Shown: positions 1-8,253 of the stretch, piece after piece
Layout of the letters: each line of letters starts with the position of its first letter
Numbering within the stretch: position 1 is the stretch's first letter
Assembly: GCA_045576335.1 (NCBI GenBank)
Contig: JAZNGH010000042.1
Span: 1 to 64,000, forward strand
Direction of reading: 5' to 3'
DNA length: 64,000 nucleotides
From: Scatosoma sp045576335
Lineage (GTDB): Bacteria > Bacillota > Clostridia > Christensenellales > Borkfalkiaceae
Made by a program: the position numbers and the translations under genes
Notes under the pieces: model-generated
Seen by the model: only the letters and a program-made list of their open reading frames with translations
What the model was told of the DNA's origin: nothing
The model's database searches: none

Positions 1-842
1 CCCGTAATTACAATTTTATCACCCGCTTTGAGTTCGCGCACCTTGTCCACCGTGTTTTTCTTGGGGAAATAGGTCGTTCGCAAACTGCCGCTCCCGTCGT
101 TAATCGACAACGAGAATCGGGATTTCGTTTCATCCGCGCCCGTCTTTTCGTTGTGCTTGACGTACTGCTTCTCCTCAATATACGTGACGCTCCCGCAAAC
201 GGCAAAAACGCCCTCTTGCGCTAAATGATCGGCAATATACGTCGCAAATTTCGGCGCTTCGTCCGCGCCGTCTAATTTGACGAAATCGTGAATGGGGAAA
301 CGGCGAATTTCCACCGTGTCCGCATCCTCCGTTTGCGGCAATTCATTGAGCAACTCATCGCTCGGCTCTTGCTTTTCCACGATTCGCACCGTGCCGTAAA
401 AGCTACCGCAAAACACGCCCGAAAGATACGCGCTTACGTCGTCGAGGATTTTTCCCGACGAGAAAAGGGATTGCTCGCCCGAAGCGACGTCAAAGCAGAA
501 ATTCGCGCCGCTCCCCAGCATATCCACGTGAATATACGCCTCGTCCAAAAATGCCGCAGCCGCGGGGAATTTGACCGTCATATAATCGTAGATTTTTTTT
601 CGGATTGTTTCCGCGTCGGGAACGCGCTTTATAATTTTGACCTTTGCCGAAAAGCCCGCGGGCAGGTATTGCTCGGAGATTTCTTGCGCCGTTGCCGCTT
701 CCATTGCGGAATAGGTCTTGTCTGTTACAAGCGAAAACTCCGCCACCTTGTCCTTCTTGGTGACGGTAATGCCGTAAAGTATGGCGTTTTTCAGCCCATT
801 CAATTCTCGCAAACGGGATACATATTCTTCTTTTTTGCTCAT
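1..842 (-). CDS. polC: DNA polymerase III PolC-type, N-terminal part (cut by window edge)
   Basis: Reading the minus strand from an ATG at 842 gives an open frame of about 280 codons with no stop before the window ends, so only the 5' part is present. The first ~190 residues fit the poorly conserved N-terminal domain of PolC; near residue 210 the segment FAVCGSVTYIEEK is followed by a lysine-rich stretch and then SINDGSGSLRTTYFPKK, which matches the OB-fold that precedes the exonuclease insertion in PolC. PolC is the replicative polymerase of Bacillota. The start overlaps the ispG stop as ATGA, and ispG-polC adjacency is common in Clostridia. The polymerase and exonuclease domains lie outside the window, so the call rests on the N-terminal match and context. 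Confidence 0.82.
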   Translation of the reverse strand, partial: MSKKEEYVSRLRELNGLKNAILYGITVTKKDKVAEFSLVTDKTYSAMEAATAQEISEQYLPAGFSAKVKIIKRVPDAETIRKKIYDYMTVKFPAAAAFLDEAYIHVDMLGSGANFCFDVASGEQSLFSSGKILDDVSAYLSGVFCGSFYGTVRIVEKQEPSDELLNELPQTEDADTVEIRRFPIHDFVKLDGADEAPKFATYIADHLAQEGVFAVCGSVTYIEEKQYVKHNEKTGADETKSRFSLSINDGSGSLRTTYFPKKNTVDKVRELKAGDKIVIT

Positions 843-1885
843 TGCAGCAATTCCTTTATTTCTTGAAAAAACGCGTTTTCCGCGTCCTTTGCATCCACTT
901 TTTTGAACGGCTCGCCCTTTTTGAAAATAAGACAAGACCCGTTGCCGCCTGCAATCCCCAAATCAGCATCCTTCGCCTCGCCCGGTCCGTTGACGACGCA
1001 ACCCATCACCGCGATTTTTGCGCGTTTTTTATAGGGCTTTACGAACGAAGTTACCTTTTCCGCAAGCGACATACTCTCCCACGAGCAACGCCCGCAAGTG
1101 GGGCAGGAAACGACCTCCACGAACGCCTCGTCCAGTCCGCAAGCGCGAAGTATCATTCTCCCTGCGTCAATCTCTTTTACGGGGTCGTCGGTCAGCGACA
1201 CGCGAAGCGTATCCCCGATTCCGTCCAAAAGCAAACTGCCGATCCCAACCGCGCTCTTGACGATACCCGCTTCCGTCGTACCCGCTTCCGTTACGCCGAT
1301 ATGCAGAGGATAATCCGTTTTTTGTGCCAACAGTCGGTATGCCTTTACGGTGAGCGGAACGGAGGAAGCTTTGACGGAAATCACGATATCCTCCACGCCC
1401 AGCTTCTCCAAAATACGCACGTTATACAGCGCGCTCTCCACCAAAGAAAACTCGTTTTTACCGTATTTTTCCAAAAAGCCCTTTTCGATACTTCCCGTAT
1501 TCGAGCCTACGCGAACGGGGATTTTATGTGCCTTGACGCAATCAGCAACAAAACGAATTTCCTTTTCTCCGCCGATATTGCCAGGATTAATACGGATTTT
1601 ATCCGCGCCGTTTTCCACCGCCGCCACGGCAAGCTTATAGGAAAAATGGATATCGGCGACGAGGGGAATGTGGATTCGGTCTTTCAAGGCTTTGATAGCA
1701 AGTGCGTCCGCCTCGTCCGCAACCGCCACGCGGACGATATCACAGCCCGCTTTTTCAAGCGCGGCGATTTGCGCCGCCGTGCTTTGCAAATCGGCGGTTT
1801 TCGTCGTCGTCATAGATTGAATTTTTACGCTTTCGCCGCCGCCCAGCTTAACGGCTCCCACGCAAACGAGTTTGGTATTCTTCAT
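839..1885 (-). CDS. ispG: 4-hydroxy-3-methylbut-2-enyl diphosphate synthase (flavodoxin)
   Basis: IspG converts methylerythritol cyclodiphosphate to HMBPP in the penultimate step of the MEP isoprenoid pathway, using a [4Fe-4S] cluster. The 348-residue protein has the usual bacterial length: a TIM-barrel first part (VADIHFSYKLA, RINPGNIGG) and a C-terminal cluster domain with Cys261 and Cys264 in CPTCGRC, Cys296 in MGCVVNGPGEA, and a following glutamate. The start has an AGGA ribosome site inside the end of nrdR. It sits 9 nt after nrdR and overlaps polC by 4 nt, so all three are probably one transcript. No other MEP gene is in the window. Confidence 0.97.
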   Translation of the reverse strand: MKNTKLVCVGAVKLGGGESVKIQSMTTTKTADLQSTAAQIAALEKAGCDIVRVAVADEADALAIKALKDRIHIPLVADIHFSYKLAVAAVENGADKIRINPGNIGGEKEIRFVADCVKAHKIPVRVGSNTGSIEKGFLEKYGKNEFSLVESALYNVRILEKLGVEDIVISVKASSVPLTVKAYRLLAQKTDYPLHIGVTEAGTTEAGIVKSAVGIGSLLLDGIGDTLRVSLTDDPVKEIDAGRMILRACGLDEAFVEVVSCPTCGRCSWESMSLAEKVTSFVKPYKKRAKIAVMGCVVNGPGEAKDADLGIAGGNGSCLIFKKGEPFKKVDAKDAENAFFQEIKELLQ

Positions 1886-1894
1886 TGTAAAATC

Positions 1895-2362
1895 CTATTT
1901 TTCTTTTTTATCCGTTTTCATCATTTGTTTCAGCTCGGACATAAACGACGACAAATCCTTAAAAGAACGGTACACGGAAGCGTAGCGGACGTAGGATACC
2001 TCGTCCACCTTTTTCAAACGCTCCATTACCATTTCCCCGATTGCTTTCGTCGTGATTTCGCTTTCCATACTGTTGTATACCTGTTTGGAAATGTCCGCCA
2101 CCATATCGTCGATAAGCGACATAGGCACGGGGCGCTTTTCGCACGACTTGATAATACCGTTACGGATTTTTTCCGCGTTGAACGATTGCCGCGTTCCGTT
2201 ATTTTTTACCACCAAAACGGGAATAACCTCTATCGTTTCGTAGGTCGTAAACCGCCGCCCGCAGCCCGTACATTCTCTACGGCGGCGAATAGCTCTGTCG
2301 TCGTCTGCCGAGCGCGAGTCGATTACCTTGCTGTCCGTGCAGTCACAATACAAACATTTCAT
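1895..2362 (-). CDS. nrdR: Transcriptional repressor NrdR
   Basis: NrdR represses ribonucleotide reductase genes by sensing ATP/dATP. The 155-residue protein has the standard layout: a zinc ribbon at the N terminus (Cys3, Cys6, Cys31, Cys34 in MKCLYC and CTGCGRRF) followed by an ATP-cone (VVKNNGTRQSFNAEKIRNGI and onward to about residue 140). Its start overlaps the rarA stop as ATGA, so the two are translationally coupled. No ribonucleotide reductase gene or NrdR box was seen in the window. Confidence 0.97.
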   Translation of the reverse strand: MKCLYCDCTDSKVIDSRSADDDRAIRRRRECTGCGRRFTTYETIEVIPVLVVKNNGTRQSFNAEKIRNGIIKSCEKRPVPMSLIDDMVADISKQVYNSMESEITTKAIGEMVMERLKKVDEVSYVRYASVYRSFKDLSSFMSELKQMMKTDKKEK

Positions 2363-3666
2363 TGCTTCTTCCCCTTTCTTTTGCGTATTTCCACGACCTC
2401 TTTTTCGTACCCGCGGTCGTTCGGAATATAATACACCTTATCTTTGAGTGAATCAGGCAAATACTGCTGTTCTACGTACCCGCCGTAATCGTGCGGGTAT
2501 TTATATTTTCGGCTATTCGCCTTATCCTCTTTGCTACCGTAGGAATTGTCCTTCAAATAGGGCGGCACGGCGTCGTCGCGTACCTCCCGTGCGTCGGCTA
2601 TCGCCGCGTACATTGCGTTGACTACCGTATTGCTCTTTTCCGCCTCGCAAACGTAAATGATTGCTTCGGACAACGGAATACGCGCTTCGGGATACCCGAT
2701 TTTTTCCAACGCGTACATAGCCGAAGTGGTAATTTGCAACGCCCGCGGATCTGCCATACCGACGTCCTCGGCGGAGTGCACTACCAACCGTCTTGCTACG
2801 AGCATAGGGTCGCAACCGCCCTCAATCAAGCGCATTGCGTAATACAGCGCGGCGTTTGCGTCGCTGCCCCGCAAGGACTTACAAAACGCCGAAAGGAAAT
2901 CGTAATAGCTGTCCTCGTTGTATGATAACGCCTTTCTTTGAATGGATTGCTCGGCGTCGGCAAGCGTGATATGCACCTGCCCGTTTTCGTCAGGCTCGCT
3001 CGTCAGCGCGGCAAGCTCCAACGCGTTATAAGCCGATCGGAGGTCGCCCGCCGCCATACGCGCGATATGCACAATTGCGTCCTCGTCGGCGAGAACATTT
3101 TTCTTGCCAAGCCCTTTATGCCGACTTTTAAGCGCGGCTTTGAGTGCGCCGACGATATCCTCGTTCGTCAAATGCTTAAACTCAAACACCCGACACCGCG
3201 ACACGATAGCGGGCGTCATTGCCGCATACGGATTTTCCGTCGTAGAGCCGATAAAAATAATCGTGCCCTGCTCGATTGCAGGCAAAAGCGAATCGCTTTG
3301 CGTTTTATTGAAGCGGTGGCACTCGTCCAAAAGCAAATAGGTGCGCTTGTTGTACAATTTGAGGTTTTCCCTCGCCGTTTCCACCGCTCTTTTTACGTCC
3401 GCGACACCCGCGTTTACGGCGTTGAGCTTTATAAACTCCCCGTTCGTACGGAGCGCGATAATATTCGCAAGCGTGGTCTTTCCGCAGCCCGGAGGGCCCC
3501 AAAATATACAGCTGCCCAGCCTATCCGTCGCAATCGCGCGGCGAAGGAGCGAGCCTTCGGCAACGATATGCCTTTGCCCGATAAATTCGTCTAGCAAGTT
3601 GGCGCGCATACGCTCGGCAAGCGGCTTCGCCGTTTCTTCGTTGTTGTTAAAATCGAATAAATCCAT
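2359..3666 (-). CDS. rarA: Replication-associated recombination protein A (AAA+ ATPase)
   Basis: RarA/MgsA is a clamp-loader-like AAA+ ATPase that acts at stalled replication forks. The 435-residue protein has Walker A GPPGCGKT at 57-64, Walker B LLLDECHRFNK near 111-121, sensor 1 GSTTENP, and the C-terminal tetramerisation part rich in conserved motifs (SEDVGMADPRA as HSAEDVGMADPRA, and PHDYGGYVEQQYLPD). Length and domain order are typical. It overlaps nrdR by 4 nt and follows the patatin gene by 12 nt. Confidence 0.96.
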   Translation of the reverse strand: MDLFDFNNNEETAKPLAERMRANLLDEFIGQRHIVAEGSLLRRAIATDRLGSCIFWGPPGCGKTTLANIIALRTNGEFIKLNAVNAGVADVKRAVETARENLKLYNKRTYLLLDECHRFNKTQSDSLLPAIEQGTIIFIGSTTENPYAAMTPAIVSRCRVFEFKHLTNEDIVGALKAALKSRHKGLGKKNVLADEDAIVHIARMAAGDLRSAYNALELAALTSEPDENGQVHITLADAEQSIQRKALSYNEDSYYDFLSAFCKSLRGSDANAALYYAMRLIEGGCDPMLVARRLVVHSAEDVGMADPRALQITTSAMYALEKIGYPEARIPLSEAIIYVCEAEKSNTVVNAMYAAIADAREVRDDAVPPYLKDNSYGSKEDKANSRKYKYPHDYGGYVEQQYLPDSLKDKVYYIPNDRGYEKEVVEIRKRKGKKQ

Positions 3667-3678
3667 ACTGTCCTTCGT

Positions 3679-4467
3679 TTATTTCATTGCTCTTTTGATT
3701 TTTGGCGCGTATTCTTTGCCGATTTCGTAGCCGCGCTCGTAAGCAAACTTAAACTCCTTGAAGGAATATTGACTCATATTCCCAAGCTTTGGCTCTATCC
3801 AAAAATCGTACCAGTCTATATCCGCTTCCTTTTTCATTTTGGTACGCGCGTTGTCCATCATATCCACGGTTTCAAGCAACACGCCCAGCGTCGTGGGGCG
3901 TTTTTCGCTACAATCGCGCCATCCCAAAACGTCCACGGCAACTACGATATCCGCGCCCATTTTTTTCACCGTTTTATAGGGTACACGGTCAAGAATACCC
4001 CCGTCGATTAAGCGCATTCCGTCCTTTTCCGTGGGCGTAAAAATAGCAGGAATACTCGACGAGGCCACGATTCCGTCCAACACCTTACCCTTGGAAAATT
4101 CCACGATTTCTTGCGAAATCATATCCGCCGCAATACAGCGGTACGGGATTTTCAGCTCGGAAAAATCGGGGTCGCCCAAGTACCGTTCCAAAAGCCGACG
4201 GATTTTCTTGGATTCGAATATACCGCCGCGTTGCGCCGAAGGCGCAATCAAATCGAACAAGCGGAGCTTATACACGGCGTGGCGCATTGCCTCCACGCTC
4301 ATACCCGCCGCGTACGCGCCGCCGACCACCGAGCCCATTGAACAGCCTGCAATATAATCGGGCTTTATGTCCGCTTCTTCCATCGCCTGTAAAAATCCGA
4401 TATGCGCTACGCCGCGGCTACCGCCCGCGCCCAACGCAAATCCTAGCTTTTTCTTCTTCTTTCTCAT
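3679..4467 (-). CDS. Patatin-like phospholipase family protein
   Basis: The protein belongs to the RssA/YlbK-like bacterial patatins, predicted serine lipid hydrolases with a Ser-Asp dyad. Visible motifs are the oxyanion loop GAGGSRGVAH, the nucleophile elbow GCSMGS, and the DGG of the catalytic aspartate in LIDGGILDRVP. I chose the ATG at 4467 (262 residues) because it has an AAGGA site about six bases upstream and begins just before the conserved fold; an upstream in-frame ATG at 4521 would run 28 nt into pheA. Substrate is unknown. It sits between pheA and rarA in the same minus-strand operon. Confidence 0.9.
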   Translation of the reverse strand: MRKKKKKLGFALGAGGSRGVAHIGFLQAMEEADIKPDYIAGCSMGSVVGGAYAAGMSVEAMRHAVYKLRLFDLIAPSAQRGGIFESKKIRRLLERYLGDPDFSELKIPYRCIAADMISQEIVEFSKGKVLDGIVASSSIPAIFTPTEKDGMRLIDGGILDRVPYKTVKKMGADIVVAVDVLGWRDCSEKRPTTLGVLLETVDMMDNARTKMKKEADIDWYDFWIEPKLGNMSQYSFKEFKFAYERGYEIGKEYAPKIKRAMK

Positions 4468-4493
4468 ATCAGTCCTTGAAAAATTATCCCGTT

Positions 4494-5348
4494 TTAAGAA
4501 TATGCGCCGATAAGTTTGCACTCCAAAGTATTTTCTTTAATTGCCGAAAGCATTTCCTGCACCTCTTTGGACGCGATATCGCAATCCGCTTCGATAAAGA
4601 AACGGTAATCGCCCACCTTGTTTTTAACGGGACGGCTCTCGATTTTCGTCATATTGATTCCGTATTTAGCAATGATTTGCAACAGCTCCAACAAGCTCCC
4701 CGGTCTATGCGGGCAAACGGTGGAAAAGAATATTTTATTGCTCGTTTTCGGTAACGTCTCCACACCCTTTTTTACAAGCAGGAAATGTGTAAAATTATTC
4801 TTTTCGTCCGAAATGCTTTCCTCGCTCATCACAAACCCGCTACGCAAGCTACCCGCCATGTGCGCGCCTGCAATCGCCGCACTCTTGCCCATATCGTCCT
4901 CCATTGCGCGCGTTAAACCAAAGCCCGTAGACTCCGTTTCGCGAAGGGCGGCAAACGGCATTTGCTTTCTCAAAAACGCCGCGCATTGATCGAGCGCTTG
5001 GCGGTGCGAATACACCCGCCCGATTTGCGAGGGCTTGACCCCCTCTTTGTACACCAAACGGTGGTCTACGCGAAGCACGATTTCCTTTACCGCGTATAAA
5101 TTTTCGGAAGCTTGCAACAGGTCGAGATTTTGCAAAATACCGCCCTGCAAGCTGTTTTCAATGGGCACTGCCGCCGCGTCCACTCTGCCGTTTTCCACCG
5201 CCGCGAGCACCTCGGGGAAATTGCGGAAGGGTACACACTCGTCCGCCCAACCCTTGCTCGCCGCCTCATTCGCGGTTTCCGCACTTAAAAAGGATTGCGC
5301 CGCAAGGTGGGAATAACTGCTTTCAGGCCCTAAAAATGCTATTTTCAT
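4494..5348 (-). CDS. pheA: Prephenate dehydratase
   Basis: Converts prephenate to phenylpyruvate in phenylalanine synthesis. The 284-residue protein is monofunctional (no chorismate mutase domain): the PDT domain runs from FLGPESSYSHLAA to about residue 190 and an ACT regulatory domain follows (PHRPGSLLELLQ, then IESRP, the phenylalanine-binding motif). The catalytic TRF motif of the family reads THF here (NNFTHFLLV), keeping the essential threonine but not the arginine. The gene lies 14 nt after the DAHP synthase gene, so first and late steps of the pathway are co-transcribed. AAGGAG precedes the start. Confidence 0.95.
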   Translation of the reverse strand: MKIAFLGPESSYSHLAAQSFLSAETANEAASKGWADECVPFRNFPEVLAAVENGRVDAAAVPIENSLQGGILQNLDLLQASENLYAVKEIVLRVDHRLVYKEGVKPSQIGRVYSHRQALDQCAAFLRKQMPFAALRETESTGFGLTRAMEDDMGKSAAIAGAHMAGSLRSGFVMSEESISDEKNNFTHFLLVKKGVETLPKTSNKIFFSTVCPHRPGSLLELLQIIAKYGINMTKIESRPVKNKVGDYRFFIEADCDIASKEVQEMLSAIKENTLECKLIGAYS

Positions 5349-5362
5349 ATTCGTTGATCTCC

Positions 5363-6379
5363 TTATACTTGCTCTGCCAAGTCGTATAACAACCGTTCGG
5401 TATCCTCCCAGCCAAGGCAGGGGTCGGTGATGGATTTGCCGAACACCTCGTCGTGCTTTTGCGAGCCCTCCACTAAAAAGCTTTCAATCATAAAGCCTTT
5501 TACAATTTTTTTGAAATCCGCGTCAAAGCGGCGGTTTTGCATAACCTCTTGCGCGATACGGATTTGCTGTTTGAACTGCTTGCCAGAGTTGGAATGGTTG
5601 CAATCAATTACGATTGCGGGATTTGCAAGCCCCGTATACATCTCTTTCAGCTGCATAACCGTTTCATAGTGGAAGTTGGGCACGTCGCGCCCCGCGCCGT
5701 CTACCCCGCCGCGCAAAATTGCGTGGGCGTACGGGTTTCCATCCGAGCTTACCTGATAGTTGCGGTATTTGAAGGTTTGCGGGCTTTGCGCCGCAAAAAT
5801 GGAATTGACGAGGGCGATAATATTCCCGCTCATAGGGTTTTTCAAGCCCACGGGCGCGTCGATACCGCTCGCCACCTGTCTGTGCAGCTGATCCTCTACG
5901 CTACGCGCGCCGACGGCGTGATAGGAAAGCAAGTCCTCCACGTACGCCGTGTTTTCGGGGTAGAGCATTTCGTCCGCACTCGTCAAGCCCGATTCGTTGA
6001 TTGCCGCAAGATGCAACGCGCGTATGCTTCGTATGCCGCGCGCGATATCCGCTGCCCCCTCGGGGTCAGGCTGTAAAAACATTCCCTTATATCCAACGCC
6101 CTTGGTACGGGGCTTGTTGGTGTATACTCTCGGTACGATTACGAGCTTTTCCTTGACCCGTTCGTTGAGCTTGCCAAGGCGCGAAATGTATTCCAGTGTA
6201 GGGGCAGGCTCGTGCGCGGAGCAAGGTCCGACGATCACGAGCATTTTATCGCTTTTACCCGCAATGACCGCCTTAATTTCCTCGTCGCGATTTTGTTTTA
6301 TTTTCTTCATTTCCGCCGTGAGCGGGGATTCCGCAATAAATTCCTCTGGCTCAGAGATGAAATACTGTTTCTGCAACAT
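5363..6379 (-). CDS. aroF: 3-deoxy-7-phosphoheptulonate synthase, type I (AroF/G/H family)
   Basis: Catalyses the entry step of the shikimate pathway from phosphoenolpyruvate and erythrose 4-phosphate. At 338 residues it has the size and motifs of the type I-alpha family: VIVGPCSAHEP, VPRVYTNKPRTKGVGYKG, GARSVEDQLHRQVASG, LKNPMSGN, and DCNHSNSGKQ with metal-binding residues. There is no fused chorismate mutase or ACT domain. It lies upstream of pheA by 14 nt and downstream of coaD by 12 nt, far from the main aro cluster at 32.6-38 kb. The subtype letter is a family label only; aroG would be equally defensible. Confidence 0.94.
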   Translation of the reverse strand: MLQKQYFISEPEEFIAESPLTAEMKKIKQNRDEEIKAVIAGKSDKMLVIVGPCSAHEPAPTLEYISRLGKLNERVKEKLVIVPRVYTNKPRTKGVGYKGMFLQPDPEGAADIARGIRSIRALHLAAINESGLTSADEMLYPENTAYVEDLLSYHAVGARSVEDQLHRQVASGIDAPVGLKNPMSGNIIALVNSIFAAQSPQTFKYRNYQVSSDGNPYAHAILRGGVDGAGRDVPNFHYETVMQLKEMYTGLANPAIVIDCNHSNSGKQFKQQIRIAQEVMQNRRFDADFKKIVKGFMIESFLVEGSQKHDEVFGKSITDPCLGWEDTERLLYDLAEQV

Positions 6380-6391
6380 AACTGTACTCCT

Positions 6392-6886
6392 TTATTCTTT
6401 CGTATATATTCTCTCTATATATTCTTTGACTTCTTTCGTAACGTATTCGTCTATCGGCGTGGAAAATTGCAAGCTGTTTCGCACCATAGACGAGCTGACG
6501 TGCAAATATTCCTGTCTACACGGCAAATAGAGCGTAATAAAATCCTTGTCCAGCTTCTTGCTCGCGTAAAAATTCGCGTTTTCAAAATCGAGATCTACGC
6601 CGTTTCTAATCCCGCGCACGTATACCTTCGTTCCCTCGCGCTGTAAAAGCTGCGTCACCGTTCCCGCAAACGCCGTCACGCGCACCCGCTTTTCGTTTGG
6701 AAAGAGCAAGCGCCACATTTCCTCCCTTTGTTCAACGGAAAAGTAGGGCGTTTTTTGGGGGTTGACCATAATCGCCACCACGACCTCGTCGAAGATGGCA
6801 AGACAATCCTCCACCGTCGCTTTATGTCCCAGAGTCGGCGGGTCGAACGTACCCGCAAACACGCATTTTCTTTTATCGCTTTTCAT
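6392..6886 (-). CDS. coaD: Pantetheine-phosphate adenylyltransferase
   Basis: CoaD adenylates 4'-phosphopantetheine in coenzyme A synthesis. The start at 6886 (164 residues) is preferred: it has GAGGGA eight bases upstream and places the nucleotide-binding motif GTFDPPTLGH at residues 11-20, as in the family; an upstream GTG or ATG would add about 30 residues of rsmD-overlapping sequence. The ISSSxVR-like motif near the C terminus appears as VSSSMVR. It overlaps rsmD by 14 nt; rsmD-coaD pairing is widespread in Bacillota. Confidence 0.95.
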   Translation of the reverse strand: MKSDKRKCVFAGTFDPPTLGHKATVEDCLAIFDEVVVAIMVNPQKTPYFSVEQREEMWRLLFPNEKRVRVTAFAGTVTQLLQREGTKVYVRGIRNGVDLDFENANFYASKKLDKDFITLYLPCRQEYLHVSSSMVRNSLQFSTPIDEYVTKEVKEYIERIYTKE

Positions 6887-7433
6887 AAGACAAATCCCTC
6901 TTAAAGAACGTGAAATAGGTCTTGCCGTATTTCCGCTCGTCGTATTTTTCCAAGCCCGCAATCTCGCCCTCAAACGGACGGTCGCGCTCGTAAACGGCTA
7001 CGCCGTTTTCCGAAAGCAGACCTTTTCTTGCAAGTATTTCAAGTGCCTTTCTCCCGTAATCGAAACGGTACGGCGGGTCGAGAAACACGATATCGAACTG
7101 CCCTTGCAGCGTTTCCAAACACGTCGCGAAATCGTAGCCCGTCACCCTTGCCTCTTCACCCAACGGGATTTTCAAGGCGGCGAGATTTTTTTTCACGATT
7201 GCAAGGCTGTCCTTTGCCGCGTCGTTGAATACGACCGATTTTGCACCGCGCGAAAGACTTTCAATCCCAAGCGCGCCGCTGCCCGCAAACAAATCGAGCA
7301 CTCTTGCGCCCATCGTCTTGAACGCCAAAATATTAAACAACGCCTCTTTCGCCCTGTCCGAAGTGGGTCGAACCTCTTGTCCGCCAAACTCCGCCAGCAC
7401 TCTGCTTCTGTATTTACCGCCGATAACTCTCAT
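6873..7433 (-). CDS. rsmD: 16S rRNA (guanine966-N2)-methyltransferase RsmD
   Basis: A class I SAM-dependent methyltransferase of 186 residues. The start MRVIGGKYRS is the family hallmark, followed by RPTSDRAKEALFNIL, the SAM-binding loop DLFAGSGALGIE, and the catalytic FLDPPYRFDYG. Length is typical. It is followed with overlap by coaD. A GGGGCAGGTA element, similar to the one found just before several other starts in the window, lies 17-26 nt before the ATG. Confidence 0.95.
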   Translation of the reverse strand: MRVIGGKYRSRVLAEFGGQEVRPTSDRAKEALFNILAFKTMGARVLDLFAGSGALGIESLSRGAKSVVFNDAAKDSLAIVKKNLAALKIPLGEEARVTGYDFATCLETLQGQFDIVFLDPPYRFDYGRKALEILARKGLLSENGVAVYERDRPFEGEIAGLEKYDERKYGKTYFTFFKRDLSYEKR

Positions 7434-7470
7434 AACCGTTTTTCGCGTTCAACGCGTACCTGCCCCTTTG

Positions 7471-8226
7471 TTATTTGCGCTTTTTGGGTTTCGTTCCAGG
7501 CAAACCGCCGTAGTTAATTTTCTTTACCTTGGCTTCCTCTGCCGCCGCCGCTTTATCCGCAAGCTCTTGCGCGCGAATCGCTTTGTTTCTACGCCCGTAC
7601 GCGCCGACGATATACATAACGCCCGTAACGATAACGGGCAACGCGCCGAAGGCACAGGAGATGAAATAGCTCACGGCGATACCGCTTGCATTGAGAAGAT
7701 AAAAGGGCAAAATCGACCAGCCCGAAAGCAGGAAGCACGCAATCACGAGTATACCAAACCCTACGTCCGAATTCGCGCCGTTTTCCGTAAGCGTGGCGTT
7801 GATTACTTCGGCGTTACAGCCGAAGATAAGCCCCGTAACGACGGGCAAAATCGCGATAAAGCAGCCCATAGCAAAACCCTTCCAAGCGCGGTATTCCTTT
7901 GCTTCCTTGTGGGAAGAAATTTTATATCCGCCCTCAAAATCGCTCGCCGAAACGCGTTTCATATTTCCCGAAACGAGCATTTCGTAAGCGTTGCCGCCTT
8001 GCGCGTAGGTGACGAGCGCGTTGTACGCCATAGCCGCAACCACGCAAACGATTGTCCAAATCAATTTACCGTCGTCCCATTTCAATTCAGCCAGCTCGCC
8101 CTGTACGGTCAGCATCATAAGAATCGTTCCCGCACAGCAGTACATCAGCCCCGCGGGGAAACCGCCCTTAAAAAGCTCCCAAAGCTGTCTGCCGATTTTC
8201 TTGAAGGTGTTTTTTACGTTTCCCAT
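7471..8226 (-). CDS. Uncharacterised multi-pass membrane protein with basic C-terminal tail
   Basis: I do not recognise a family. The 251-residue protein has about five hydrophobic segments (near 22-42, 56-75, 117-137, 160-185 and 188-212), a soluble stretch of about 35 residues after the second one (KRVSASDFEGGYKISSHKEA), and a charged tail rich in alanine, lysine and arginine that ends PGTKPKKRK. It sits between alr and rsmD in the operon with short gaps (27 and 37 nt), which suggests co-expression but not a function. Confidence 0.75.
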   Translation of the reverse strand: MGNVKNTFKKIGRQLWELFKGGFPAGLMYCCAGTILMMLTVQGELAELKWDDGKLIWTIVCVVAAMAYNALVTYAQGGNAYEMLVSGNMKRVSASDFEGGYKISSHKEAKEYRAWKGFAMGCFIAILPVVTGLIFGCNAEVINATLTENGANSDVGFGILVIACFLLSGWSILPFYLLNASGIAVSYFISCAFGALPVIVTGVMYIVGAYGRRNKAIRAQELADKAAAAEEAKVKKINYGGLPGTKPKKRK

Positions 8227-8253
8227 TGTTTTTCTCTCCGTTTTTCCTTTGTT

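Noticed and set aside
842..2431. A long plus-strand open frame (529 codons) antisense to ispG and nrdR
   Set aside because: It is opposite two clear conserved genes, has no ribosome site or family motif and is rich in Phe/His/Arg, as antisense frames usually are in this codon-biased genome.
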